From contig PYSS01000017.1 in the NCBI GenBank assembly GCA_003049465.1, forward strand, positions 328,092-364,035: DNA of 35,944 bases, given 5' to 3'. The position numbers were made by a program, and so were the translations under genes. The stretch's first letter is position 1. Each line of letters begins with the position of its first letter. This document shows positions 10,342 to 22,216 of this stretch, one piece after another. The stretch is from Magnaporthiopsis rhizophila. Its lineage: Eukaryota; Ascomycota; Sordariomycetes; Magnaporthales; Magnaporthaceae. The notes beneath the pieces were generated by a model, which was given only the letters and a program-made list of their open reading frames with translations, searched no databases and was not told where the DNA came from.

Positions 10342-11929
10342 TCAGTCTAGCCTTGCGAGCATCTCTTCCCTCCTCATTGGTGTGAAGTGGTCGATGTCGA
10401 GTCCACGTTCCAGTAGAACAGGCTTCATGTGAGCGGGCACAAGCTGGCGGTTCAGTTCCGGGGCAATCGACAACTCTGCAACATTACTTGGTCAGCTCCG
10501 TCAATTGATCCGGCAGATATTTGGAGAGGCCATCTGACGCGGCTCGCATCCAAGACATACCATGACGGTTGAAGTCGAACAGAGCAGGCAGTTCCCGAAG
10601 TTGGCCGCTCTGGTGCCTCGAATCTGGAAGCTTCGTGTTGGGGTCCCGAAGCTCGTCGAAGAAGGGATGGACCATGGCATCGATCGCTGCCAGACGTTCG
10701 GTCGGCGTGTACTCGAGGAGTCGCGCGATCAAGTCGATAGCATTATTGTCGGCCTTGCGGAGAACCCTGTTGAACGGGTGGGGCTTGATCTGGGGGAACT
10801 TGTGCTCCATGTAGTTGGGGTTCATTGTCCGGATCTGCTCACGCGTCGGTGTGCCGAGGACCTTGATAATCTCCACCAGCTGGTCGATGCCCGACTCTCC
10901 GGGGAACAGGGGCTGTCCAAGCATCAGCTCGGCCATGACACAGCCGGTAGACCACACATCTGTCGGGGGACAAAGGGGAGCATGGTCAGCACAAACGCAA
11001 GAAAGGCCATTATAAACAGCAGCAGTGGACCACATGGAATCACGGCTTACCGATCTTGGTGGTGTAGTTGGTCGCTCCAAAGATGAGCTCGGGCGCGCGG
11101 TAGTATCGTGAGCAGATGTACGAGACGTTGGGCTCGTTCTCCACAAGTATCTTGGCACTGCCAAAGTCGCACAGCTTCAGGACTCCGGTGGAGGGATCGA
11201 GCAGCAGGTTTTGCGGCTTGATGTCGCGATGGCAGATGCCCTGTGAGTGGATGTAGGCAAGGGCCCTGAAGAGCTGGTAGATGTAGAGCTTGACCTCGAG
11301 TATCGGCATCGTCGTTTTCATCTTGTTAAAAAACCTCGAGGCGCGGTAGACGGTTTCGGGCACGAACTCTTGGACCAGATTGAGGTAGACCTCGTCTTTC
11401 TTAAAAGACGCCATACGCAATCATGTCAGCCACCGCCGAAAACTGTAGGCGTGCCCTGCTGAAAACAACTCACCCGCTCGCCGTTCGAATAGTAGAAGGC
11501 CTTCAGCTGAACGATGTTGGGGTGGCGGACGATACGCATGATCTGCAGCTCTCGGTTCTGTATGCAAAGTTAGCCCCAGGCCTGCGAGCTGACGCAAAAT
11601 GCAACAAGAGGGGAGAGGGGGGCCTACCTTGAACCTCTTGTCTTGAAGCACACGCTTTATTGCCGCATCCTCGTTGGACGGCGAAAGCTTTGTCTGGAAC
11701 ACAACGCCGAACGATCCATTGCCGACGATCTTGCACTGCGTGTACTGCAGATCGCGCGTCTCGCCCGTGATGCCATCCTGCACCTTTTCGCGAATAACCT
11801 CTGCGACAAAAATTCCTTGGTATCAGCATCGCGGCTCGAGGATCAAGGACAGGAGAGACGACAAATGGAGAGTAGAAACCCACCACCCATTCGCAGGGTA
11901 TTGAAAGCTGCGGGGCGATTCTGCGACAT
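10342..11929 (-). CDS. gsk3: Glycogen synthase kinase 3 (GSK3/shaggy-type)
   Basis: This is a Ser/Thr kinase of the CMGC group with roles in growth, stress, conidiation and metabolism. Six exons, complement(11884..11929, 11628..11800, 11474..11557, 11051..11399, 10561..10959, 10342..10475), give 394 residues, the usual fungal length. Introns are 70-91 nt with good GT and AG ends. Visible motifs are the glycine loop GNGSFGVV (42-49), VAIK-type lysine 64 in AAIKR, HRDIKPQN (158-165), DFGSAK (179-184) and the activation segment SYICSRYYRAPE, with the regulatory tyrosine at 195. The C-terminus ends in the fungal-specific TPMRREEMLARLD block. The phosphate-binding arginine and lysine pocket residues of GSK3 appear kept. 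It is followed downstream by CBP80 on the same strand and preceded by an exceptionally long gene-free region that must include its promoter. Confidence 0.96.
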
Positions 11930-13019
11930 GGTGGACAGTCCAGTTTCAGGGTGATGTTATTGCGCGTGTTGCGTGGCGGCTCGGTACGGTTGGGGTGCCA
12001 AGGGCAGCTGAAGTCTCTTGATGTGTGCCGTGATGGGCAACCGAGCAGAATCAGACCTCGACGGTTGTATGGTTTGCAGGCAGGCGGCCACGGTCGGCGA
12101 TGGTGAAATTGACAATTGCTTCGCAGGGAGGGGACCGTGTCGAGTCCAGTGTGGTTTGGGCGAAGGCGGCTAACCGTTGGGCTGCCGAAGGATGGTTGTT
12201 GTTGCGGAGGGGTCAAGCGGATTGATCAAGGCAAAAGGCAGGCGCTTGGGGCCTGGTGGCGGGAGTGGTCTGGTGACTGGCCCCGCGGCAGGGATTCAAT
12301 CAAAACAGGTGGCGGCGCGACGGCTGTAGCGGCTGTGTGCTGCCTAGAGAGAGACTTTGGATTCTGTTAGGGAACACGAAAAATGAGGTCGAATATCTCA
12401 GGAAAAGAAGCCTTTGGAGATCAAGACGAGGGAGTATTTTGATGCTGCGATGGGGAATCGTGAAAACAAGTCGACGTCGCACTGGGCGAGGTAGAAAGTG
12501 GGAGCGCTTGCTGGTGGTGACGGAGGGGTGGGGAAGCGGAGTGAGGGAGAGCAGGGCAAGGAAATCAGTAATATGGCGGTGGCTACTGGTGTTGAAAGAA
12601 CGGGTTGGCCGTCGAGCGACTTGCTAGGCGGTAAAGTGGGGCCAATACAGGTGCGTGGGGATTGTAAGGTCCCGACAAATGTGGCGGCCATACACGGATT
12701 CTGATTGAGCGACGGCGAGGAGTGTCGGGACCCTCGAGACGAAGAGCTCAGGAAAGCAAAAAAGAACGAGGGAAAAAAAAAATTTAGGAGAATAAAATAA
12801 AACAAAAACAAGACACGCTCCGGGTTTTGGGTGCAGCGGCTTGCGCTTTAGCGAGGTGCAATTAAAGGGTAGCGGGGATTGAATGCAGTTGAATTCGATG
12901 TTGAGGTGTGCAGCATGCCCGAAACGCAACGGAGGGTTCTTCCTTCTCGGATGGGCGACGAGAGGGCTGGGATTGTCGAACCAGGTGGGCGGTTGGGAAG
13001 GGACGGACGTGTTGGGAAG

Positions 13020-13039
13020 AAAAAAAAAAAAAAAAAAAA
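13020..13039. repeat. Poly(A) run, 20 nt
   Basis: Twenty A residues on the + strand, which read as poly(T) in the direction of GSK3 transcription about 1.1 kb upstream of its start codon. Such tracts commonly exclude nucleosomes in fungal promoters; that role here is inference. Confidence 0.95.
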
Positions 13040-13990
13040 GGTGCAAGCGAGGGAGAAAGCAGTAGCTCAAGCTCCTGCTGCTGCAGCCGCTGCCGCTTGC
13101 ATGACCAGCCAGGCCCGGTCGGGCCTCAAGTTTCCATTAGTTGAGCAACTAGCGAGCGCCCACTCGAACGACAAACATGGGCGTGCAGCAGACAGCGACG
13201 CAACGCAGCGCAACGCACGGCAACGGGGCAGTTGAGGAGGCGGGTGGGCGACGTGGTGAGGGCAGGTCGGGCTGGGCTGGCTGGGCTGGCTGGAGACGAG
13301 GAGTGGAGGGTTGCAAGGGTCCAGCAACCACGCACAGCATGCGCGCATGGCAAAGGCCTGGGTAGCCCGCGTGCATGTTGGGTGGATGCAACTGGGAGGT
13401 CCGCTGACTGAGTTGACTTTTCTTTCCAGTTTCCTGCACTGCTCCCCCTCTTGCAGCCGGGCTGCGGGGTCAGATGGGCACCAGCCAGGCAGGCATGCGC
13501 GCATAGGTGTGTTTTGTGAGTGCTGCGGGTGGGAGTGGCGTAGGCTTCCATACTCAGCAACCCACTCGTGCCTTTCTCGAAAAGACCCAACACTCCTGGG
13601 CACTCCTCACTGCCCACAGCCCGCCGCGCCGGTACCTAAAAAAGGAAGCGGCGTACCTGCACCTTCACAACTCCCAACCATTGTCTGACCAGGAGACTCT
13701 GCCCGAGCTGCTGCAGGGTGGATGCGATGCGTGTTGGACGGGTCGAGGGCTCAGATGAGATTGGCTCGAGGGCAGGCAGGGAAGAGCAGGGCAGGGCAAG
13801 GCAGGCACCGGGTTCCAAGAGGTACCTTATTCCGTGCAGCGGACGGCGGCGATGGCGCAGACTCGGGAACAAACGTGGGCAAATAGAAGGGCAGAACGCG
13901 TTGCGAGCCGGGCATTGGAGGGGTAGCTTCGCTGGAGCTAAACAGGGCCGCCAAGGGGCGGGCAGACGGATGGATGGACGGGAAGGTATG

Positions 13991-14015
13991 TGGCATGGCA
14001 TGGCATGGCATGGCA
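13991..14015. repeat. (TGGCA)5 microsatellite
   Basis: Five exact TGGCA units in tandem (25 bp). A related GGCTG-rich repeat lies nearby at about 13268-13292. Confidence 0.9.
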
Positions 14016-16554
14016 GCCGAAGGCAGAAAAGTCGAACCAGACTTACGGGCATGCACGCCGTCTTGTTGTGCGTTTCCTGAAGACTCTCTCGTCCGTTGGC
14101 CGGATCAGCCCCCTGTCTCACAAGACAAACACGGCAGTTTCCAGATGGAGGGAGAATCGTTGTTAGCTGGGGCAAGGCAGGACCAACTGGAGCCTTGTAG
14201 CTGCGTCTCTCGGTGGCACCTGGTACGTTACTGTCGCGCGCTGGCTCGCAGTCGAGGAGCGGGCGAGGGATGAAATCGAAAGAGGCACAAACAGGTTGGA
14301 GATAAACCGATAGGGCGCACGCGTGTCATGAATGGAGTCGGGTCCCGCGTCGACAGCCCGCCGTGCTGAAAGGTCAAGATAGAGGACAGGGAGGAAAGAG
14401 CTGAGGGCTCGAGGCGGGGCAAAAAAAAAAACAGGGAGGGTGGTCAGTTTTATTTCGCCTGTGGGGTGCGAACCACACGCCCTGGCAGGAAATGGCGACT
14501 GGACTAGGAAGGCACGGCCAGCCTGGCGGTGCTGAACGTCTGGCTGTGCCCGTGGTCTGGTGGTGTGTATTGATGGGCGTGACAGGAGCCAGGCACGACG
14601 GAACGAGTGCAACCCAGTGCCGCTTTGGTTCGCGGTGGCCAACCAGCAACATTCATCACCTTTGAGTGCACACCTGGCGCGCTTCTATCGTTATGCGTTG
14701 CTCTCTATTTCGGCTCTTATTCCTATTTTCTCACGCGGAGTGGGTTGCGCATCCCGTCCGGACCTCTGCCTGGTGAACACAAAAGTCGAGCCGCCTTGCC
14801 TGACCTCTCTCTTGGCACAAAGGAAACCCGACGGCAACGACCAAACATGGACTTGGAAAAAAGAAGAAGAAAAAAAGCCAATTAAGATGCCGCAGGTGCG
14901 TGTGCACAGCACCATGTTTGACTGGTATTACACTTGATGGAATCGGCTGTTAGGGGCGGTGATCGGGACGTATGACTGACGCCCACAGGGACATCCAACA
15001 CTCCTTGCTTCCAGCCACTGGGCTGCTTGTCCGCTGGGCTGGAGGTGGGTTAGGGGAGTCACCTCACTGACCGGCCCCGCAGCATCCTGCTCTCCCTTTT
15101 GACACACCTTATTTCCCACCTTGAGGGGTTAGGGACAACACCAGGGGCTCGTCATCTGCGCGTGACCTCCAACAGGTGGAGGCTTAGAGCTTGGGCAAAT
15201 TGCTGAAAGGTAACGTGATCCCCCAGGACCGAGCCTTTCGTCACTGGTGTCATCTTTACCTCGAAACGGGCGGCGCCACGATTGGATAGGACCTTGAAAA
15301 TGAGAATACGAGGGCGGTTGTCTGCCGACTGGGTCAGGCGACAAGGTGTTTGACTCGGTTTCCAAAGCAGTTTTGAACGCGAAAGATGATGAAAAGCCGA
15401 AAGGAAGTGAGCAGAGCAAGGTAATTGGGAGTTGTTGGCGACAGCTTCTCAATCCCGTTGCCTGGACAAGAATTGAGAAGAGCTGAGAGCGGCTCTACCA
15501 GAGCTTGGGACCTTTGCCGTCCCACTCTAGGTGGGCTGGAGATGTTGGCACGGATTCGACCCGGTTCGAGCCCCTCGCCAGGGGCCGGTGTGGGTGGCCC
15601 CAACCGACCTGGAGAGCAAGGGATAAAGAGATCGGCCGCGGCTTGGGCCGATGTGTGACGGGGGAGCCATCAAACTCCGCGTACGGTTGATCCAAGGGCT
15701 CGCGCCTCCGAATAGCTTCACTTACATGCGAAACAACGCCGAATCCCTCAACAGCCCCCAACCGACAGTGGGGGCAGGCGGCAAGGAGCCGCCCAGGAGA
15801 TGACGGGGAAAAAAAATAGGGGCGCTAGTCGGAGCAAGCGCTCACGCGCGAGGTAGAGCTTTTCCAGCCCCAAGAATAAACTCCACCCAGTACCCAATCT
15901 CCAAGGAACCGCCCATTGCCTAAAGCATGAAGCCCGGGGTGGACACACACGAACCTGGTTCCCTCCCCGCCGGAGAGGTCACGATGATCACGGAGAGTGG
16001 ATATCGGCGAGAGGGGTTGGAGGGCCCTGAAGTGTGGGTAATCTCACAGAGAGGGGAAACGAGATGGATGACGAGTGTACCCGTCCATCTGCCCCGATTG
16101 CTACACGGGCACGCACACACGGTGCAGTCGGTGGTCAAATCAAATCCAACATGATCTTGGCTTCGCTGTCCGTCCTACCGTTCCAGGGCACGTGAGGGAG
16201 AAGAAGAAGAAGGAAAGAAAAAAAGCACGAAGGGAAAGAAGTCATCGCGATGATGATGAAGGCGACTTTTGCCAAGCTGGTAAATGCGGCATACCGTCTG
16301 TGCTCATGGATCCTCCATTCTTTGAGTTCGAGTGCGGAATCCTCTCCATATCGATGATGCGACTAGATAAATGGCCGAGTGTTTGATCGGGCTTTTGTTG
16401 GCCAATTGCAACCATACCCTGTCCCTGCTCACCACAAACTACAGCGGGCAGCTTTGAGCAGTGCCGGCTTGTAGGGACCTTTTTTTGGCGCGGGCATGGA
16501 AAGTAGGGGCGCCTTCTCTTTTGCTCATGTGCTCTCGTTTGAGACGAGCGGAAG

Positions 16555-16556
<2 letters not shown>

Positions 16557-16602
<46 letters not shown>
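16557..16602. repeat. Poly(A) run, 46 nt
   Basis: The longest homopolymer in the window, inside the gene-free region. The only ambiguous base (N at 16698) lies about 100 bp to the right, which hints at lower sequence quality here. Confidence 0.95.
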
Positions 16603-16605
<3 letters not shown>

Positions 16606-19600
16606 CCCCGAAAGTGCCTCATTGCTCTGCCAAGTCTGGCAAGGTCCCGTCCGTTTCACAATAATGGCCGGCAAACGAATCCAGGGGGACCAAAGACNAG
16701 GGTTTCGTTGGTCAAGAGACGCCTGGCGCCAAGGCCCAGCCAGATTGGGCTGGCGTGCGTTCAAACGTTTGCAGATTCCTTGCTTTTTACCCCGAGCACG
16801 ACTGGCCTTTGTGTAATGCCTATGAGGGTGTGCCAAAGGCTAGATGGGCATCGGGGATCTGGGTGAACCGAACCATCGAGGACGTGAGTGCTTGGCCAGA
16901 TGGCTCCTCGACGAAAACTCAATGCGACAAAATTACATCATAATCATATTATTTAGGCTGACGTATGCTTGCCCTTCCCTGCCCTGCCCCTGCCTCCCTT
17001 GCCTTCCCTCTTGAGATGAAGGCGAAGCCTTCGGCGCGGTGGCATCGGGGCTTGGCCAAGCGTAGCCGGCTCTGCACGCTTCCGTTCTTTGGCGTTGGTA
17101 ATCAAGAAACGGCTTTATTTTAGCGACCCGATCCCGGGCCTGCCGAGACTCCGAGAAGCGGGAGAGAGACAAGACAGGCCGAAGCCATCAGCCGGAATGT
17201 ATGATCCAACGACGCGCCGCCCCCTTGCCCCTGCACGGACAGCGACATATCCTCGCCGGCCTAGATTTAACCAAAGCTTCGTGTCTCTGGCTGGGTGACA
17301 CGGGGTGTAACGATCGCACAAGACGGAAGGCAAACCGTCTCCTGCTCACCTAGGCGGGCCCTGTGTAGAACTTACTTGGGTGCCTCGAGGCGCGCTACTG
17401 TATCACACAAGAGAGTGCGAGGCAGAATCAGGAGAGGTGTCAATCAGGAGAGAACAAGTGAAACACAATCGATCCTGGCAACAAAACACACTTGGAAACA
17501 CATGGGCGTCTGTTCGTTTCCCGCCCGCCTCCGTTTCGTCTCCTCCCAATGGCGATCCGTTTATAATGCAGCGACTAAAGTTGTTGATTAAATGTCGCTC
17601 AGGCCGGGCAAGGACCGGCAATGGAACAGATAAAAGGACCTTGACAATAGGTTCTTATCACCCCTCCTTGCGACCTATATCACGATCTAGATAAACACCA
17701 CTCGGGAGTGAGTGCCAGGTTTGGGTCAAAGGGAAATGCTCCTCCGCGTAGCCCCATACAGAACTTGGTGCAGCTCCTTGCATTGACCAGATATCGTCCA
17801 TTCCGTCCCTTCCAGTGAGCTCGGGCTGGGCAGCAAAGCAGCAACCATGCTCGTCCAAACACCCCCATTGGCCCTTTCCATTGGCCTATTGGAAGCTTGG
17901 ACGGAGGTGGGAGCTTTGTTGAGCTTCTTTTTGGTGCACCTCAATGCATCATCCATCAGCTTTCCCCTCACCATTCCTCCAAACAAGAGCACGGGCCCCG
18001 TTATAGCTAAGGAAGCATAAGCCAATGAGGAAAAGTCGGCGGACCAGGGAGCGGAGCGTTGCGGAAAGCGGCCCTGCGGCACCCTGCTGCAGCTATGGAG
18101 CACAAACAGAAAAGGATGCCGCTCACATGCGTCGGAAGCTCACAGACGCCGGGCTCACAGAATCTTAAGCCCAATCACGGGCATGCCAGACCGACGGGGG
18201 AAGGATCAGAGGTCCTGACGACACGAACTTCTTTTCTTTTTTGGGTTGCGCGGTGCAGGAGATGTGCAGAAGGGAGGATTCTAGGGTCCGCTGCCTCCGT
18301 CCATCGGCTGGGAGACCCAGACCCAGCTGGGAGACGTTAGTTATCCATTGACAATGCCATCAATGCCATCCATCAAAGCTCACGCTAAATTCACCACTAA
18401 TGTGTTTTCCTGCACGCAATTCGGGGTCCCATGACCCGTCAGCCCACGACCACCTACGTTTTGGCTGCGTCGAGTTTGCAAAAACGAGCCTCGAACGCCA
18501 GCATCTCCCCGGAAACGGTCAGAATGAGATCAGTTATCTTCTTCTGGCCTTGCTCTTGGCCGTCATGGAAGTTGAGTTCCAATGCAGGCACGCACAAGTT
18601 TGGCGTCGCCATAGCAGAAGCTAAACTCGGGCCGGGGACATTCTCCATCCTCATGGGGAAGATGGGGGGACTGCCCAACCGGGGAATACCTAGTGATGCT
18701 GGATCTGCCACGGGATGCCAGATACAGCATTGGTGAAAGCCACCATGCATCCGTCTGGCATTGGGTTCAATACGTGGCACCAGAGCGATACGTTGTCGGG
18801 AAAACCCCTTTGTTTTCTCCGTCACCATGGGTATGTAGAGAGCAGCCCGGCAATGAGGTCCCAAACATGCAACTTTGGAGATATCCTTCCTCCATTCCGC
18901 GACTCTCTGTTTCCATGTAGGTCACACGTTATGCAAGACCTTGCTTTGGTCATTGTGTGGGAACACGGCAGGAAGGACGACGTGACAAGGGGGATGCGTC
19001 TAAGCACACCTGGCCCAAATAGGGTAAAGTCCGAAGTGAGAGTGAGCAAAGCATGTGATTCGCGCGTTCTGGCCTCTGCCCGTTTGTCCAATGTCTCGTC
19101 TGGAGCATTTGCTGCCGCCCGGCGTTGAGGTCATCAGTCTGCCTCAGGACCGCTCCTCGTGACAAGCACATCCAATGTTCAATAAGGATGAACGAAGGCC
19201 AGCCGTGAAACTTGGCCGGGAAGGGCAGTGACCCACGTGGATCGACATGCATTGGTTTTATTTGGTCCAGTTGCGGCAACTGAATTAACTGACGGCACGG
19301 GCTTATGTAGCAGCCGCTGCGTGTCATCATCCAATGCCGGTGGCGAGACCCATGTTTAGATAGCTCTCACTTTCCATGATCCGTACTCGTGTCAATTGAC
19401 AAAAAGACCCAAGTCTCCCGCCTTCTTGGGCGATGATCATTGCGTTCCGCCCAGCCAGCGAGCTGCAGCAGCAGCAACCATTGCAGCATCACATCACCAA
19501 GATGGCGGGGTAGGTAGATGTGATAGTGGTTTGAGCTGGGGCCCCGGACCATCCGTCCCCGATTCCCTGCGTCATGGGAGGTCCCTGCCCGGGCACGAAA

Positions 19601-21437
19601 TGGATGCATCAGGGGAGGCAACCGCTTCCCGTCGTCAGACATGATACGTACATACGACCCGAGGAGGTATTCTGAAAAAAAAGTGCCAAAGAGCTCTGGC
19701 GGACGGGAACAGGCATGGAGATCAGGTCAGACTGGGAAGGAGAAAGAGCTTTGGGAGCTCCGATCGAGCTTCTCGCTATTCCCGCACCTTTCCCCAGAGA
19801 AAGATGCTGGCACGAGCGGGGATGGAGTGCGTATCTCTCCCATTGCACCTGCAACCAGGTTTCCCCTTTGGGCGAGCTGCATCATCATCGGCTAAGGGGG
19901 AGCTGCACGTTCTGCTCAAACAGAAACCAAAACCCCCTTGTTTATCAACTCCCGTCGCTGGTTGCCTACCACCATCACCGCCCGCCACCACACCACCAGG
20001 GAAAAAAATGACCCCACGTTTGTTCAAGAAAAGAAAAAAGTGATGATGCCGCATCACACCCTCTTCAGTTGTCGGAGGCCGTGCAGCAGCGCATGGCGGT
20101 GGCTCAGGGAGGAGGAGGAGGGGCCATATCCTTCCCAACAATGGTTGTGCACACCATCACCGTGGTGCTGAAGCCATTCAGGCCCCAGCATCCAGCCCAC
20201 GTGCTCCCAACGGCGACGAGGGCCCCAAAATCACTGCTGTGGCTTTTTCTCAAGCGAAGAGGCTTTCTCCGGACGCCCCGGATGCAACTCGGGTATGGTC
20301 CGAGACAGGCGGCTGGAAAAATCTATAGGATGGGAAGAAAGACTTATCTCGTTTTTCTCTGTATTCGTGCTACCACCAGCTGCTGGTCCCCGTGAGCCAC
20401 TTCCATTGCGGACCAACATGGCCGGTGCAGCCTTGCGAGGTGCTGTAGTTTGCATACATTTGAATAGTAGCCTGCTGGTGGTAGAACGAGAAGATACCCT
20501 ATTCGAAGTAGTTGTTGTGAGAAATAAAATAGAAGAAAATGTGATCAGGTAGGTACGTAGGTAGGGTATGGAATAGGAATAGGTGATCAAAGCCCTCTGG
20601 TCTATAGTGCAGGAATCGGAATCTACCTTCCTTTACTACTGCATGGTGACGAGACTATCATCGGCGGCAACTTCTTCCCGCCCGCCCATCAGGGCTGTCG
20701 ATCGCATTCAATATCTCACCACCAGTTCCAGTCACGCCCCATCCCTGTCTCGTGAGCATGCAGCACACCGAGCCGTTCTCAAGGTTAACGACGGTCAAGG
20801 ACGTCCCGGAATCTCCGGGAAACGAGGCTTCGTACATCCCTGCTGGTCTTAGACGCGGTCTCATCTTCCAGCCAAACGGGCTACGGTGGGATGGAAACAG
20901 TGAGCGGGGTCATACATGGGTGAGACAGCCAGGCACACAATGTGGATACACCGGCCCGCCATCCTATTGCCTGCTGCCAGAAATGACCCTCACGTTCTTG
21001 TGGCGGCTAGTGGGCGGCCAGATTCTTGTAATGCTTATATAAATCCCATGCTTCATGGGAAGAAAACGATCTTGACCGTTGAGTGGGCGGGTAAAGATGA
21101 ACCTCAACATGGGTAAAAAGGTTGACGCTAAAAATACAACAAAGGAGAAACCTTGCTAGGCACCCCTCTTAGGGGAGAGAAAGACACTACATGACGCCTG
21201 AAATTCATGATGATAAACCGTACCCCTCCCAGGAGCTGGCCGTCCACGCAGTCGCTCCTTTGCATTGTGGCGGGTATGCATCCAAGCAAAACGCAACGGG
21301 ATCAGGCTCGGCGAACTCGCATTCTGTCCGAAGTCGCCGTTCGGATCTACTCAGGGGCGAGGGGACTAAAAGCAAACCAGCAGTTAGGATGCTGAGCCCT
21401 TTCGTCGGCAAGGAGAGGATAGGGCATTTGACGAGAC

Positions 21438-22216
21438 TTAGAGAGCCAAGTTGTACGAGTACTCATCCTCCATGTTCTGGCTGATCCAGAGAACCGCGGA
21501 GCTAGAGGTCGAACGTGTTAGCCTTCCACTATCATCCAGAAGCGCCAGGTTCGATGAGAAGGGGTAAAATGATGAGAAAAAAAAAGCATACCTCAATCCC
21601 ACCAACGCATTAGCCACCACGTTCTCAACCCCCATGCCCATGTAGGGGAACTCGATGCCGGGCACGACGTAGCCCAGGACAAAGACGCAGACGCCGCCGG
21701 CCATGCCGCCCGCGAGGCAGGCAAAGCCGAGAAACAGCACGACGCGGGCCTTCCAGGCGACGCCCGACGAGGAGCCGCTGTAGCCGAGGCTGTCGCTGCC
21801 CAGGCGCGACTTCTCGACGCTGTTGATGATGAGCATGCCCAGGCTCGAGAAGATGAAGGGCAGCCAGTCGACGAAGTTGACGTGCACGTCGGACCCGTTG
21901 CGCGGCGACTTGGACCACACGGCCGCGTCCAGGAGCGTGTAGAAGGCGAGCGAGAACTGTCGGGGGCGCGCGGGTTGGATTAGTTTGATTACGGTACGGT
22001 CTTTCAAGAAAAGCATGGAGCGGGAAGAAAAGGAAGGGAAGGGAAGGGGAAGGGAAGGGGAAGGGAAGGGGAAGGGAAGGGGAAGGGGAAGGGGAAGGGG
22101 AAGGGGGAAGGATAAAGACATACAAGTGCACCCGAGGCGTACACGCCTGCGTTACGCGCCCAGATGCTGTTCAGCCATTGCGGCTTGCGGAACTTCCAGA
22201 GTCGCTCCTCCTCCAT
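21438..22216 (-). CDS. vps68: VPS68 / UPF0220 (TMEM50-like) membrane protein
   Basis: The family acts in endosome-to-vacuole sorting, and yeast Vps68 partners Vps55. Three exons, complement(22124..22216, 21592..21956, 21438..21501), give 173 residues, the normal size. Introns are 167 nt (21957-22123) and 90 nt (21502-21591). Conserved text includes RNAGVYASGALFSLAFYTLLD, DVHVNFVDWLPFIFSSLGML, WKARVVLFLGFACLAGG and the family-typical C-terminus LWISQNMEDEYSYNLAL. Four hydrophobic segments fit four membrane spans. The start at 22216 is the first in-frame ATG. A CTTTCTAG sequence just upstream of it could be the acceptor of a leader intron. The first coding intron carries a long pure purine/pyrimidine repeat. 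The upstream region has a pair of CACGTG boxes. Confidence 0.93.
22021..22111. repeat. GGGAA/GGGGAA polypurine tract inside VPS68 intron 1
   Basis: An almost unbroken run of GGGAA and GGGGAA units on the + strand fills most of intron 1 of VPS68. The transcript therefore carries a C/U-rich tract from soon after the donor. Mirror-like purine runs of this kind can form triplex DNA, and the + strand G-runs can form quadruplexes. Confidence 0.85.

Larger units (their letters stand above)
11930..21437. other. 9.5 kb stretch without a recognisable gene
   Basis: Between the GSK3 start and the VPS68 stop codon I recognise no protein domain on either strand. Open frames stay under about 180 codons and have no family-like sequence. 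The minus strand just upstream of GSK3 (about 12,300-13,070) is rich in C and T, as fungal promoters and leaders often are. Simple repeats and poly(A) tracts are frequent. I see no tRNA T-loop and D-arm pairs, no transposase, and no terminal repeats. It could be regulatory DNA for GSK3, carry long non-coding RNA, or be relic sequence. Confidence 0.6.

Noticed and set aside
15540..15600. A GGTTCGAGCCCC word resembling a tRNA T-loop
   Set aside because: The flanking bases do not form a five-pair T-stem and no D-arm or anticodon arm fits upstream.
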